Shown: positions 17,071 through 27,852, counted from the first letter of the stretch. The stretch: 64,000 bases of DNA from Gordonia hongkongensis (GCF_023078355.1 NZ_CP095552.1:4154001-4218000); one strand, 5' to 3'. Translations and numbers: made by a program. The notes: generated by a model from the sequence alone, not told the origin.

Positions 17071-18900
17071 CTATCCCTTCTCGACGACGGTCGGGGGCAG
17101 CGGGTCGTCCTGGACGTCGGTGGGACGTCCGGTGCGCAGGCGCCGGTCGATGTAGTTGACCAGGTGCGTCAGCGGGATCGTGAGGATCAGGTACATGATT
17201 CCCGCGGCGACGAGGGGCGAGAGGTTGCCCGTCTGCGCGTTCAGGTCGCGGCCGACCGCGAACAGCTCCCGCTGGCTGGCCAGCAACCCGAGGAAGTACA
17301 CCAGCGAGCTGTCCTTGATCAGGCTGATGAACTGGTTCATCAGCGCCGGGAGCACCCGCCGCACGCCCTGCGGCACCACCACCAGACGCATCGACTGCCG
17401 ATAGCTGAACCCGATGGCCCGCGAGGCCTCGAGTTGCCCGTCGTCGACGCTCTGGATTCCGGACCGGAAGATCTCGCCGATGTAGGCCGCGGCGAGCAGG
17501 GCCAGGGCGACCGCCCCGAGCCAGTACGGGTTGTTGCCGGTGATGCCCTTGACCACCGGGCCCACACCGAGTCCGACGATCAGGATGACGACGACGGCGG
17601 GCAGTCCGCGGAAGATATCGGTGTAGACGCGCGCCGGCCAGCGCAGCCACCGCGACCGGGAGATGCCGCAGAGCGCCAGGATCATGCCCAGGATGGTGCC
17701 GAGCACCCCGGACACCACGGACAGGATCAAGGTGTTCACGAGCCCGGTCTTGATCAGCTCCGGGAACGACTCCTTGTAGAGATCCCAGTTGAAGAAGGTG
17801 TCGCCGAGCTGTTCCAGGGTGCTCTTGGGCGCGGTCTCCTCGGCCGGGCCCGCCTTCTCCGCGTTCTCGGCGGCGATGGCGGCGATGTCGGGGAGTTCGG
17901 GCGCGGGCGCGGCCTTGCTGCCCGGCTTCCACCCCTCGGGTAGCTCGCGCGGCACCCAGTCGACGTAGAGGTCGGCATACGTGCCGTCGGCGATGATGGC
18001 GTCGAGTCCGGAGTTCAGGGCCTCGGTGAGCCGCGGCTTGTTCTTGCCGACGGCCCACGCGACGAAGTTGTTGACGCTGAAGGTGTTCTCGACGATCGCG
18101 GTGCCGTCGCCCTCTCGGACCGCACCCTCCGCCTGCTGCGACGGTGCGACCCAGGCGTCGACCTGACCGCTCCGGAGGTTGGCGTAGGCGGTGGCGTAGT
18201 CCGGAAACTTCACCGGGTCGAGGCCCAGGGTGTTGACGACGTAGTCGTCCTGGACGGTGCCCTGGACCACGGCGATGCGCGTCGAGTCGGAGAGGTCGCC
18301 AAAGCCCTTGATCGCCCCGTCGGTCGGCGCCACGAGTGAGAAGTAGCCGAAGTCGTAGCCGTTGGTGAAGTCGACGGTCTTGCGCCGGTCGTCGGTGGTG
18401 GTGATCGACGACGACCCGACGTCGAAGCGGTTGTTGGCGACCTGGGACAGCAGGCCGGCGAACTCGGTGCCGTTGAACTCGATCTGCAGACCCAGCTTCA
18501 CGGCGACGGCCTTGAGGAGTTCGTTGTCGAAGCCGGTGAAGTCGCCCGCGCCGTTGACGCAGATGCTCGGTCCGGCGTCCGACAGCGTGCCGACGGAGAT
18601 CTTGCCGGGCGACAGCAACTCGAGACGACTCACGTCGATCTGGTCGAGCGGCGTGGTGGACTTGGTGGTGTAGCGGTCCTCACCGCCCTGATCGGCTGCG
18701 GCGAGGTTGACCGGCGCGGCCGAGGCCGACGCGAGTCCAGCGGGCGCACAGCTGTCGGCGGGAGCCGCCTGGGCTCGTGGCGCAGGTCCGCCGAGGATGG
18801 TCAGCAGGCCGACGATGGCGACCGTCAGTGCCAGCGCGACGACGCGCACGGCGCGCGGCGCGGCCCGTCGGGCGCGATGGGATCGGTGGTTGGACACCAT
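17071..18900 (-). CDS. Fused amino-acid ABC transporter substrate-binding protein and permease
   Basis: The ATG at 18900 gives 609 residues. The N-terminus has a twin-Arg-rich basic region, a hydrophobic segment ([19 protein letters not shown]) and an AQA cleavage-like site. Residues of about 90-330 form a type II solute-binding domain ([46 protein letters not shown]). Residues of about 385-600 form a HisM-type permease with the EAA-like loop [37 protein letters not shown]. Fusions of this kind are known in Gram-positive glutamine transporters. It is the first gene of the two-gene importer. Confidence 0.92.
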   Translation of the reverse strand: MVSNHRSHRARRAAPRAVRVVALALTVAIVGLLTILGGPAPRAQAAPADSCAPAGLASASAAPVNLAAADQGGEDRYTTKSTTPLDQIDVSRLELLSPGKISVGTLSDAGPSICVNGAGDFTGFDNELLKAVAVKLGLQIEFNGTEFAGLLSQVANNRFDVGSSSITTTDDRRKTVDFTNGYDFGYFSLVAPTDGAIKGFGDLSDSTRIAVVQGTVQDDYVVNTLGLDPVKFPDYATAYANLRSGQVDAWVAPSQQAEGAVREGDGTAIVENTFSVNNFVAWAVGKNKPRLTEALNSGLDAIIADGTYADLYVDWVPRELPEGWKPGSKAAPAPELPDIAAIAAENAEKAGPAEETAPKSTLEQLGDTFFNWDLYKESFPELIKTGLVNTLILSVVSGVLGTILGMILALCGISRSRWLRWPARVYTDIFRGLPAVVVILIVGLGVGPVVKGITGNNPYWLGAVALALLAAAYIGEIFRSGIQSVDDGQLEASRAIGFSYRQSMRLVVVPQGVRRVLPALMNQFISLIKDSSLVYFLGLLASQRELFAVGRDLNAQTGNLSPLVAAGIMYLILTIPLTHLVNYIDRRLRTGRPTDVQDDPLPPTVVEKG

Positions 18901-19299
18901 GTCGACACTATCCCCACGCGCAGGAGGTGTCCCAAATTTTTGCTCGCCGGTGGGTTTAACCCGGTTGAGCTGGGGATCGTCGTCGTCACGGGGCGCCTGC
19001 GAGGCGCGCTGCGGAGGCCACCGTCGGCCTGGCCATCTCACGCCGATCATCGGGGACACTTGCGTGGGGTCGACGCCGATACTTCTCTATCGGAATTTGC
19101 CAATTGCTTGTCGGAAAACGATTCGCGTGCTACCAATGATACAGGGATTCGGGATTTGTAACATCATTTCTTCACCGCGCCAGAAATCAACCCCCTCTTG
19201 ATCATCTGGCACCCATCCCGCTATCCCACGGGCCGCCGACGTGCGCCTTTGTTGCGGCCTGCGTCCACTGTCGAATTCGAAGTGAAAGCGGGAAATATC
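18901..19299. other. Intergenic region, A/T-richer, probable promoters of both flanking genes
   Basis: No convincing gene was found. The stretch of about 19080-19200 is clearly richer in A and T than its surroundings and should hold promoters. GGGTTTAACCC (18951-18961) is an 11-nt palindrome about 60 nt upstream of the binding-protein/permease start and may be an operator. I could not assign -10/-35 boxes with confidence. Confidence 0.4.
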
Positions 19300-19401
19300 A
19301 TGCTGTCTGCAATCTTCTACGCAATCGAGGCTTTCGACAATCTGTTGTGGGACTTCGCGGAAATGATCGTCACCGGCAGTGACGAAGCCGCCGGCTCGTA
19401 G
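19300..19401 (+). CDS. Small hypothetical protein, 33 residues
   Basis: An ATG at 19300, with GCGGGAAAT just upstream as a possible ribosome site, opens a 33-codon frame. The product has a hydrophobic/aromatic helix (MLSAIFYAIEAFDNLLWDFAEMIV) and an acidic small-residue tail (TGSDEAAGS). A strong hairpin begins 22 nt after the stop, so the unit looks like a short transcript with its own end. I do not recognise the family. A longer reading from 19198 adds an unlikely Arg/Pro-rich start. It may be a small membrane-associated peptide. Confidence 0.5.
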   Translation: MLSAIFYAIEAFDNLLWDFAEMIVTGSDEAAGS

Positions 19402-19422
19402 GCTCCACCACCTCAGGACGAG

Positions 19423-19461
19423 TTCAGCAGTAGGTATCGCCTCGCGATACCTACTGCTGAA
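19423..19461. terminator. Strong 18-bp hairpin, probable bidirectional terminator
   Basis: The left arm TTCAGCAGTAGGTATCGC (19423-19440) pairs perfectly with the right arm at 19444-19461 across a CTC loop. There is no long U-run after it, as is common in high-GC actinomycetes. It lies between the plus-strand small gene and the minus-strand DUF2277 gene, where a terminator is expected. Confidence 0.8.
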
Positions 19462-19476
19462 CCTGTGTGGGACTCC

Positions 19477-19746
19477 TCAGCCCCGAGCGGCAATCCGCGC
19501 CTGCACCTCGGGGCGCCGGAGCGGGGGCACCGTCTTCGGCGGCTGACGACGCTCGGGCAAGACGTCGAGCAGCGTGCGGGTAGCCGCGGTCACGGCGACC
19601 ACCGCGGCCTCGAAGGCCTCCGCATTCGCCGGCGATGGGTTGCGAACTCCACTCACCTTGCGCACGTACTGCCGCGCGGCCGCCTCGATCTCGTCCTCGG
19701 TGGCCGGCGGTTCGAGTCCGCGGAGTTCGGTGATGTTGCGGCACAT
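19477..19746 (-). CDS. DUF2277 domain-containing protein
   Basis: An 89-residue protein starting MCRNITELRGLEPPATEDEIEAAARQYVRKVSG. This opening (Cys3-Arg-Asn, the LRGLEPPAT stretch and QYVRKVSG) is the hallmark of the DUF2277 family of small cytoplasmic proteins of unknown function. The start at 19746 is fixed by that motif, and longer readings to 20016 have no family likeness. It follows the quinone-oxidoreductase-like gene on the same strand after about 75 nt and could be co-transcribed with it. Confidence 0.9.
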   Translation of the reverse strand: MCRNITELRGLEPPATEDEIEAAARQYVRKVSGVRNPSPANAEAFEAAVVAVTAATRTLLDVLPERRQPPKTVPPLRRPEVQARIAARG

Positions 19747-19820
19747 GGCAGATCCCTTCGATGACGGACGCGCTGGGCGGAAGGCGATGCGACCTCGCAA
19801 CCGGCCGACCCGCCGAGGGC

Positions 19821-21544
<1,724 letters not shown>

Positions 21545-21565
21545 CCACGTCGGAGGCCGTCAGCG

Positions 21566-22321
21566 TCAGGCCTCGCCGGCCAGCGCCCGCACCTTGCCGA
21601 GCACGTCGGGATAGCGCTTCAGGTGCGCACCGCCGTTGACGTCGAAGGCGGCACCGGTGATCCAACGCGCCTTGTCGGAGGCGAGAAAGGCTACGGTGTC
21701 GGCGATCTCGGCGGGTTCTCCGCTCCGGCCCAGTGGGGTGTTGTCGAGGTAGTCCTCGGTGAGGCCCGGTACGAAGCCGATGCCCTCGGTCAGCGGGGTC
21801 ATCACAAGCCCCGGCGACACCGCGTTGACCCGCACCCGACGGTCGGCGAGTTCGAGTGCGGCCACCTCGACGAGCATCAGCACACCGGCTTTCGACGCGC
21901 AGTACGCCCCCATCCCGGCGCCCGGTTGGCGGCCGTTGAGTGAGGCGATGCAGGTGATCGATCCGCCCTCGGCGATCCGGGCGCCGGCGTGTTTGATCAC
22001 GAGGAACGTTCCGGTCAGACAGATGTCGACGGTGTTGCGCCAGGCATCGAGTTCGAGTTCGGTCAGCGCACCCGGATTCGACAGTCCGGCACAGTTCACC
22101 ACCGTGTCGAAGTCGCCGATGCCGGCGAAAGTCGCTGCGACCGAGTCCTCGTCGGTCACGTCCATGTGCACCGCCCGCGCCCCGTCGCGCGTCGCCGCCA
22201 CCTGCTCGGCACGTTCGACGTCGCGGTCGGCCACCACCACCTGCATCCCCTCGCCGACGAACGCGTCGACGGTGGCCAGTCCGATCCCCGAGGCACCCCC
22301 GATCACGACCGCCCGGTTCAT
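21566..22321 (-). CDS. SDR family oxidoreductase
   Basis: A 251-residue classical short-chain dehydrogenase. It has the cofactor motif GGASGIGLA near residue 8, an acidic residue after beta-2 (VVADRD, so NAD preferred), the VNCAGLS strand, a catalytic Ser in CIASLNGRQ, YCASKAG (YxxxK) and the ending WITGAAFDVNGGAHL. The ATG at 22321 overlaps the upstream hydrolase stop by 4 nt. It is the third gene of an FMO/hydrolase/SDR operon, a set that recalls the mycobacterial mymA-type cluster without matching it gene for gene. Confidence 0.9.
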   Translation of the reverse strand: MNRAVVIGGASGIGLATVDAFVGEGMQVVVADRDVERAEQVAATRDGARAVHMDVTDEDSVAATFAGIGDFDTVVNCAGLSNPGALTELELDAWRNTVDICLTGTFLVIKHAGARIAEGGSITCIASLNGRQPGAGMGAYCASKAGVLMLVEVAALELADRRVRVNAVSPGLVMTPLTEGIGFVPGLTEDYLDNTPLGRSGEPAEIADTVAFLASDKARWITGAAFDVNGGAHLKRYPDVLGKVRALAGEA

Positions 22322-23271
22322 CGCGTAGCCGCTTCCACAACGTCGGCGTTCGATGCCAGATGACGGCGCAGGAAACCGATCTCGTGCGTGACGCAGAGCT
22401 CGAAGAAGTCGTTGCCCGCGAAGATGTCGAAATGGTCGCACGGGTAGTGGCGCACTTCGGCGTGAGCTTTGAACGCGGTCTTCGACGCCGCGTACGGCGG
22501 TGCGGCGGAATCGAAGTCGGCGATCTGGAACAGCACCGGGGCATCGACGCGCGCGGCGTGCTTGTCGACTCGGAACGAGCCGATCTCGAGACCGACCGAG
22601 GCGTCGACCTCGTTGCGCCACGACGGCCCCGCGATCGCGCGGTAGCTCTCCAGAAACCCTGGTGCGGTCAGCGCGGCGCCCACGTCGCCGGGTTCGCCGA
22701 CGACCCGCAACATCTTCGGACCCCGGCCCAGCCGTCGACCCACCGAACTGGCCACTGCCGTGGCGGTCGAGCGGGCGATCGCCGCCCCGCCGACCTGGGC
22801 GTAGGCGACGCGACCGGCGGCGAGCCCATTGACCAGTGGCACCACCGCGATCACCGCGGCCACGTCGGTCCGGTCGGCCGCCACGGTCAGCGCATGCCCG
22901 CCGGATTGCGACACTCCCCAGAGGATGATCCGTTCCGGGTCCACTCCCGGCTGTTTCTTGGCGGCGCCGATCGCGGCGCGGTAGTCGTCGGCCTGCCGTT
23001 CCAGCGAAATCGACTGTCGCGGTTCGCCACCGGACAGCCCGAAGCCGCGGTAGTCGAACGCGAACACGGCCAACCCCGCGTCGGCGAACCGTTGCGCATA
23101 GGGCGCCAGACCCGAGTCCTTGGTCCCCGCGAAACCGTGCGCCATCACGACGACGGGGCGCTTGCCGTCGATCTCGAACGGCGAAGACTCCGCGCCCGGA
23201 AAGAACCAGGCGTCGCAGTCGGCGTCGGACGATCGGAAGCGTACGGTGGTCGCACCATTTGAAATGGTCAT
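22318..23271 (-). CDS. Alpha/beta hydrolase (dienelactone-hydrolase/peptidase S15-like)
   Basis: A 317-residue hydrolase with PVVVMAHGFAGTKDSGLAPYAQRFADAGLAVFAFDYRGFG, a strand, loop and lid start typical of uncharacterised S15/DLH-like hydrolases. The nucleophile elbow is WGVSQSGGHA near residue 125, the acid is in VLFQIADFDSAAP and the His in HYPCDHFDIF. The ATG at 23271 overlaps the monooxygenase stop by 4 nt. A longer reading to 23541 runs into that gene. In a Baeyer-Villiger-type operon it could open the ester or lactone made by the monooxygenase, which is inference. Confidence 0.88.
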   Translation of the reverse strand: MTISNGATTVRFRSSDADCDAWFFPGAESSPFEIDGKRPVVVMAHGFAGTKDSGLAPYAQRFADAGLAVFAFDYRGFGLSGGEPRQSISLERQADDYRAAIGAAKKQPGVDPERIILWGVSQSGGHALTVAADRTDVAAVIAVVPLVNGLAAGRVAYAQVGGAAIARSTATAVASSVGRRLGRGPKMLRVVGEPGDVGAALTAPGFLESYRAIAGPSWRNEVDASVGLEIGSFRVDKHAARVDAPVLFQIADFDSAAPPYAASKTAFKAHAEVRHYPCDHFDIFAGNDFFELCVTHEIGFLRRHLASNADVVEAATR

Positions 23272-24644
23272 GCGGATGCTCCCTTCGAGACCAGATCGTC
23301 GGCCACCCCGGCCCACGTCGGCGGCCCCTGCTGGTGGGCCCGCCGGATCCCCGCCGGAATCTCCTTGGTCCGCATGTTGTGTTCGTAGAGATAGTGATCG
23401 AGTTGCTGCGTGTGCCGCGGGCGGTCGAGCATGTGTCCGGTGTAGTACTGCATGTCCGCCTCGATCGTCTGCCGCATCTCCGGTACCGACGGGAGCCGGT
23501 AGTGACCCGTGGCGTAGGCCCCGATCAGCCGCGCCTGGCATTCCACGAAGGGAAACAGCGTCGGAACCGCCTGCGCGAAACCGGCGAAGACGAGGTCGTC
23601 GATTCCCGGGTAGAACATGCGCTTGTAGAGGTCGATCCGATTGTCGGGCGCACTGATGAAGTTCGGGTCGAAGAACGGGAACGTGATGTTGTAACCCGTT
23701 GCGTAGATGATGATGTCGAAGTCGTCGGCGGTCCCGTCGTCGAAGTGGACCGTGGACCCGTCGAACCGGCTGATGTTGGGCTTGGGGGTCACGTCGCCCG
23801 AGCCCAGTCGCAGTGGCAGTTCCACCGACTGCGTCGGATGTGCCTCAAAGAACTTGTGATTCGGTGTCGGCAGACCGTAATCCTCCGGCCGGCCGGCGGT
23901 CACGGGTTGCATGACCTGGACGAACTTGCGCTGCCACGACGTCGGCAGATACGGCGTCGACCGGTAGTACTTGTCGGCGGGCTTGCCCCCGAAGTATTTC
24001 GGCACGATCCACGCTCCCGACCGCGTGGAGAGGGTCAGCTTGTTGTCCAGCGCCTTCGACGACAGTTCGACGGCGATGTCGGCGGCACTGTTACCCAGGC
24101 CGACGACGAGGATGCGCTTACCCGTGAAATCGTGCGGGGTACGCGGATCGATGTAGTGGTGGGCGTGCATCTCGATTCCGTCGAACTCGCCCGGGAAATC
24201 GGGCCAGCGCGGATCCCAGTGATGGCCGTTCGCCACCACCAGCAGGTCGAACCGCCTGCGCTCACCGCCCTGGGTCTCCAGTTCCCAGCCGCCCCCGTCC
24301 AGTCGGGTCGCATGCTCGATTCCGTTGGTGAACTCGATCGAGGAGTAGAGGTCGAAGGCCTCGGCGTAGGAGTCCAGGTAGGCCTTGACCTGGGTGTGGT
24401 GCGGGAAGTCGGGATACTCGTCGGGCATCGGGAAGTCGCGGAACGACAACTGGTGTTTCGAGGTGTCGATGTGCAGCGACCGGTAGGCACTGCTGTGACC
24501 GTTCGGGTTGCCGAAGGCCCAGTTGCCCCCGACCCGGTCCGAACTCTCGAAGCAGGTGTACGGCACGCCGTAGTCGGTGAGCATCTTGCCGGCGGTCAGC
24601 CCGCTGATACCGGCGCCGATGATCGCGGTGGTTGGTAAAGGCAC
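23268..24644 (-). CDS. Flavin-containing/Baeyer-Villiger-type monooxygenase
   Basis: A 458-residue flavoprotein monooxygenase. It has FAD-binding IIGAGISGLTAGKML near residue 8 and FESSDRVGGNWAFGN. The NADPH motif is ILVVGLGNSAADIAVEL near residue 180, and IIYATGYNITFPFF is the ATG-type motif linking both domains. Length and motifs match FMO/group B enzymes that oxygenate ketones or soft heteroatoms. The GTG at 24644 is the only plausible start before the first FAD strand. It leads the operon with the hydrolase and SDR, and upstream are overlapping palindromes shared with the divergent TetR gene. Confidence 0.9.
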   Translation of the reverse strand: MPLPTTAIIGAGISGLTAGKMLTDYGVPYTCFESSDRVGGNWAFGNPNGHSSAYRSLHIDTSKHQLSFRDFPMPDEYPDFPHHTQVKAYLDSYAEAFDLYSSIEFTNGIEHATRLDGGGWELETQGGERRRFDLLVVANGHHWDPRWPDFPGEFDGIEMHAHHYIDPRTPHDFTGKRILVVGLGNSAADIAVELSSKALDNKLTLSTRSGAWIVPKYFGGKPADKYYRSTPYLPTSWQRKFVQVMQPVTAGRPEDYGLPTPNHKFFEAHPTQSVELPLRLGSGDVTPKPNISRFDGSTVHFDDGTADDFDIIIYATGYNITFPFFDPNFISAPDNRIDLYKRMFYPGIDDLVFAGFAQAVPTLFPFVECQARLIGAYATGHYRLPSVPEMRQTIEADMQYYTGHMLDRPRHTQQLDHYLYEHNMRTKEIPAGIRRAHQQGPPTWAGVADDLVSKGASA

Positions 24645-24670
24645 ACTGCCCCCTCGGTGGACCCGTTGGA

Positions 24671-24721
24671 TGTAGACACAATCTGATTTGTGTCTACACG
24701 ATGAGACGTATCGTGTACACA
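24671..24721. promoter_or_regulatory. Overlapping palindromic operators, probable TetR binding region
   Basis: The first palindrome has arms TGTAGACACAA (24671-24681) and TTGTGTCTACA (24688-24698) around a 6-nt centre. The second has TGTCTACACGAT (24691-24702) and ATCGTGTACACA (24710-24721) around a 7-nt centre with one mismatch. They overlap by 8 nt and lie just upstream of the monooxygenase start, facing the divergent TetR gene. A shared operator for autoregulation and operon control is likely. Confidence 0.75.
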
Positions 24722-24812
24722 GAATCCGCGAACTGTCTACGCAGCGCCCTCCTGAGCAGACATGTGGATGTGGGGACGCGGCGCGCACCGACCACGACCA
24801 CAGGAGGAGTCA

Positions 24813-25415
24813 GTGACCGAGGCCTCGACCACGACGGTCCACGAACGACTGCTCGACGCCACGCAGAAGCTGCTCGCCGACAAGGGAATCCGGGCGACCA
24901 CCATGCAGCAGGTCGCGGAGTCGGCAGGCGTGTCCCGCGCGTGGCTGTATCGGCACTATCCGGACAAACCGTCCATGATCGGCGCGACCATCGTCCGTCT
25001 CACCGAGTCGTTCTGGCGCGACGCCCGGGCCGAACTCGACGCCATCCCCGACCTGGTCGGGCAACTCACCGCCGGCGTCCGGATCGGCCGGGGTGCCTAC
25101 GACGACCCGGGCACGCTGCTGCTCCGACTCCGCACGGAGGAACCCACGGAGTTCGCCGAATGCGCCGGTGTCGGTGTCGTCAAGCTGGTTCCCGACCTGG
25201 CAGCGTTCTGGTTTCCGTTCGTCGAACAGGCCGCCGCCCGCGGGGAGATACACCCCGCGCACGATCCGTACGAGGTGTCCGAATGGGTTGCGCGCGTCCT
25301 GATCAGCCTCGGCACCTCCCCGGGTGAGGCCCTCGACATCGACGACGCGCGGCAGGTCCGACGCCATCTCGAGCGGTTCGTCATGCCGGGTCTGGCCACC
25401 GACCCGCAGGGATGA
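24813..25415 (+). CDS. TetR/AcrR family transcriptional regulator
   Basis: A 200-residue regulator read from the GTG at 24813, which follows an AGGAGGAG site closely. An in-frame ATG at 24762 would lie upstream of that ribosome site. The N-terminal helix-turn-helix is canonical: RLLDATQKLLADKGIRATTMQQVAESAGVSRAWLYRHYPDKPSMI. The C-terminal helical domain is of the usual length and its ligand is unknown. It is divergent from the monooxygenase operon across the palindromes at 24671-24721, which it probably binds. Confidence 0.9.
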   Translation: MTEASTTTVHERLLDATQKLLADKGIRATTMQQVAESAGVSRAWLYRHYPDKPSMIGATIVRLTESFWRDARAELDAIPDLVGQLTAGVRIGRGAYDDPGTLLLRLRTEEPTEFAECAGVGVVKLVPDLAAFWFPFVEQAAARGEIHPAHDPYEVSEWVARVLISLGTSPGEALDIDDARQVRRHLERFVMPGLATDPQG

Positions 25416-25527
25416 GTCGGTGAGGCCCCCGATGCCCTCTGGCCTGGGTGACGCCGATCACCTAGACTAGTGTCCAGTCAACCGTCCGGAAAACGCGGAC
25501 GACCGAACGACGCCGTCGGAGGGCCCC

Positions 25528-26385
25528 ATGGATTTCGGGATCGTGCAGTTCACCAGCGACCGCGGGCTCAAGCCCCACGTCCTGGCCCCGCTCATCGAGG
25601 ACGCAGGTTTCGCGTCGTACTACGTTCCCGAGCACGGCCACATCCCGACTCGACGCGACGCCGCGCATCCCCGCACCGGTGACGAGACCCTGCCCGACGA
25701 GCGCTACATGCGCACCCTCGATCCCTGGACGTCACTCGCCGCCGCCGCGGCCGTCACCGAACGCATCCGGCTCGCCACCGCGGTCGCACTGCCGGTGCAG
25801 TCCGACCCCATCACGCTCGCCAAGACCATTGCGACGCTCGACCACATCTCGAACGGAAGGGTCACCCTCGGCGTCGGATTCGGTTGGAATCTGGACGAAC
25901 TCGCCGACCACAACGTCCCGCCGAAGCGCAGGCGGACGATGCTGCGCGAGTACCTCGAGGCGATGACCGCGCTCTGGACTAAGGAAGAGGCCGAGTTCGC
26001 GGGCGAGTTCGTGAATTTCGGCCCCAGCTGGGCGTGGCCCAAATCGACGCAGTCGCACATCCCGGTCCAGGTGGGCGCGGCAGGCAACGAGAAGAACTTC
26101 AAGTGGATCGCGCGCAGCGCCGACGGCTGGATCACCACACCCGGCGAGGAGGACATCGAGGGGTCGGTGTCGTTGCTCAAGCAGATCTGGTCCGACGCCG
26201 GTCGTGCGGGCGACCCCGAGATCGTCGTCCTCGACTTCCGGCCGGTACCCGAGAAGCTCGAGAAGTGGCGCGAGATCGGGGTCACGACAGTGCTGTACGG
26301 CCTCCCCGACGACTCGGTCGAGCGCGCGAGCGGCTACCTCGCCAAGCTGGCCGGCAAGCTCGGCATCACCCCGGCGGTCGTGTAG
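25528..26385 (+). CDS. LLM class flavin/F420-dependent oxidoreductase
   Basis: A 285-residue TIM-barrel oxidoreductase of the luciferase-like family. It has YYVPEHGHIPT in the first third, ERIRLATAVALPVQSDPITLAKTIATLDHISNGRVTLGVGFGW (the classic LLM beta-4/5 region), then HIPVQVGAAG and SADGWITTPG. Such short F420-dependent proteins are abundant in mycolata. It starts after a GGAGGG site at 25528 and stands alone, about 110 nt after the TetR gene. A repeat array follows 11 nt after its stop. The substrate is unknown. Confidence 0.88.
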   Translation: MDFGIVQFTSDRGLKPHVLAPLIEDAGFASYYVPEHGHIPTRRDAAHPRTGDETLPDERYMRTLDPWTSLAAAAAVTERIRLATAVALPVQSDPITLAKTIATLDHISNGRVTLGVGFGWNLDELADHNVPPKRRRTMLREYLEAMTALWTKEEAEFAGEFVNFGPSWAWPKSTQSHIPVQVGAAGNEKNFKWIARSADGWITTPGEEDIEGSVSLLKQIWSDAGRAGDPEIVVLDFRPVPEKLEKWREIGVTTVLYGLPDDSVERASGYLAKLAGKLGITPAVV

Positions 26386-26395
26386 GCCGTTGTGG

Positions 26396-26790
26396 GAGGT
26401 GCGAGCGAAGCGACCCACCCCCGCTCCCTGAGTCGAAAGAACCACCTGGCTCTTGTTCCCTGAGGAGGCCGGAGCTTGCGGAGGGCGCGTCAACCCCTGC
26501 TCCCTGAGGAGCCGGAGCTTGCGGAGGGCGCGTCAACCCCTGCTCCCTGAGGAGCCGGAGCTTGCGGAGGGCGCGTCAACCCCTGCTCCCTGAGGAGCGC
26601 CCGGAGCTTGCGGAGGGCGCGTCAACCCCTGCTCCCTGAGGAGCGCCCGGAGCTTGCGGAGGGCGCGTCACGAAGGGTCCTGGTGAGATGACGTCGCCAC
26701 CCCTTCGTGGCTCTCGTCGACCTCGACGCGCTCCTCAGGGAGCGCGGATGGCCGCGCCCTCCGCAGCCGGCTCAGGGAGTCGGTGCGACG
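26396..26790. repeat. Repeat array, CTCCCTGAGGAGC family (43/46-bp units) with inverted end copy
   Basis: After a GGTGCGAGCGAAGCGACCCACCC lead-in, units of the form TGCTCCCTGAGGAGC + CGGAGCTTGCGGAGG + GCGCGTCAACCCC begin near 26455 and at 26498, 26541, 26584 and 26630. The spacing is 43, 43, 43 and 46 nt; the last two units carry GCGCCC where the earlier ones have GC. The last unit changes to GCGTCACGAAGGG. A CACGAAGGG...CCCTTCGTG hairpin follows, then an inverted, degraded copy (GCGCTCCTCAGGGAGCGCG, about 26731-26750) that runs into the 3' end of the next minus-strand gene. No spacers of CRISPR type are present. Confidence 0.9.
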
Positions 26791-27827
26791 AGCCGCTGGC
26801 GGACGTCCCGGAAGATCCCGTTGGCCACGCTGGTGCGGCTCACCGCATCGGCCGCCAGGATCACAGCCGCCGAGGTCCAGCAGCTCTTCTCCACGGGCCA
26901 GCGTTTGCCATCGGCGAAAACCAGTCCGGTCCAATACGATCCGTCCGGATCGCGCAGATGCTGAATCGACGCGATGAGCTCGATGGCATCGGCGGTGTCA
27001 CCGAGGGCATCGAGTGCCAGTGCCAGCTCACAGGTCTCGGCGCCGGTGACCCAGGGACGATGGTCGACGCAGCGAACACCCTTGCCGGGCACCACGAACT
27101 GTTCCCACCGCCGCGCGATGAGTTCCTGCCCGTCGCGTCCGCGGACGGCGCCGCCGAGGATCGGGTAGTACCAGTCCATGGAGTGTTCGGACGGCGGGGT
27201 GAAGGTCTGCCACTCGTCACGCGTGACGTCGGCACGGATCGCGTCGCCGAGCACACTGTGCGCCGCGATCCAGTCGGCGTCGGGCTGATCCATCTCACCG
27301 GCGATCCGGATCGCGCAGTCCAGCGCTTGGAAGATGCTGGCGTTCCCGGTGATCAGCGCTTCACCGAACATCGCTCCGGTCCGGTGGTCGCCGCCCCAGC
27401 GGAACGCACCGTCCTCACGCTGGAAGCGCAGCACGCAGTCGATCGCCGACCAGACCACCGGCCACATCTTCTGCAAGAAGGCGTCGTCACCGGTGATCAG
27501 ATAGTGATGCCAGACCCCGACCGCGATGTAGGCGCAGAAGTTGCTGTCGGTGCCGGCGTCCTCCACCTTTCCTACGACGGTGCGGATCGGCCACGACCCG
27601 TCGTCGCGCTGTTTACGCCGCGACCACTCGTAAGCCGCCTCTGCCTCGGAGTGAAACCCGGTCACGGACAACGCCATCGCCGATTCGATGTGGTCCCATG
27701 GGTCGGTCTGCCCGCCCGGGAACCACGGCAACGCACCGTCGGCCTCCTGCATGCCGACGATCGCGGCACCGGTGGCCCGCATCTGCTCGGCCGTGACCAC
27801 ACTGGGGATCGCCGGGACGGCCGTCAT
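26772..27827 (-). CDS. Alpha/alpha-toroid (prenyltransferase/squalene-cyclase-repeat-like) protein
   Basis: A 351-residue soluble protein with repeated helical hairpins and QxxDGxW-like motifs: IVGMQEADGALPWFPGG, RRKQRDDGSWPIRT, LRFQREDGAFRWGG and IQHLRDPDGSYWTGL. These are the repeats of terpenoid-cyclase/prenyltransferase alpha/alpha toroids. The DxDD active-site motif of squalene cyclases is not seen, so a prenyltransferase name would be over-precise. It lies 25 nt downstream of a methyltransferase and a glycosyltransferase on the same strand, suggesting a shared role in modifying a lipid or glycan. Its C-terminal codons adjoin the repeat array. Confidence 0.75.
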   Translation of the reverse strand: MTAVPAIPSVVTAEQMRATGAAIVGMQEADGALPWFPGGQTDPWDHIESAMALSVTGFHSEAEAAYEWSRRKQRDDGSWPIRTVVGKVEDAGTDSNFCAYIAVGVWHHYLITGDDAFLQKMWPVVWSAIDCVLRFQREDGAFRWGGDHRTGAMFGEALITGNASIFQALDCAIRIAGEMDQPDADWIAAHSVLGDAIRADVTRDEWQTFTPPSEHSMDWYYPILGGAVRGRDGQELIARRWEQFVVPGKGVRCVDHRPWVTGAETCELALALDALGDTADAIELIASIQHLRDPDGSYWTGLVFADGKRWPVEKSCWTSAAVILAADAVSRTSVANGIFRDVRQRLVAPTP

Positions 27828-27852
27828 GGGGCTCCCGTCCTGGAGGCCCCCG

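Noticed and set aside
26772..27827. Squalene-hopene cyclase assignment for the toroid protein
   Set aside because: It is about half the length of such cyclases and lacks the DxDD motif; only the QxxDGxW-like repeats are shared.
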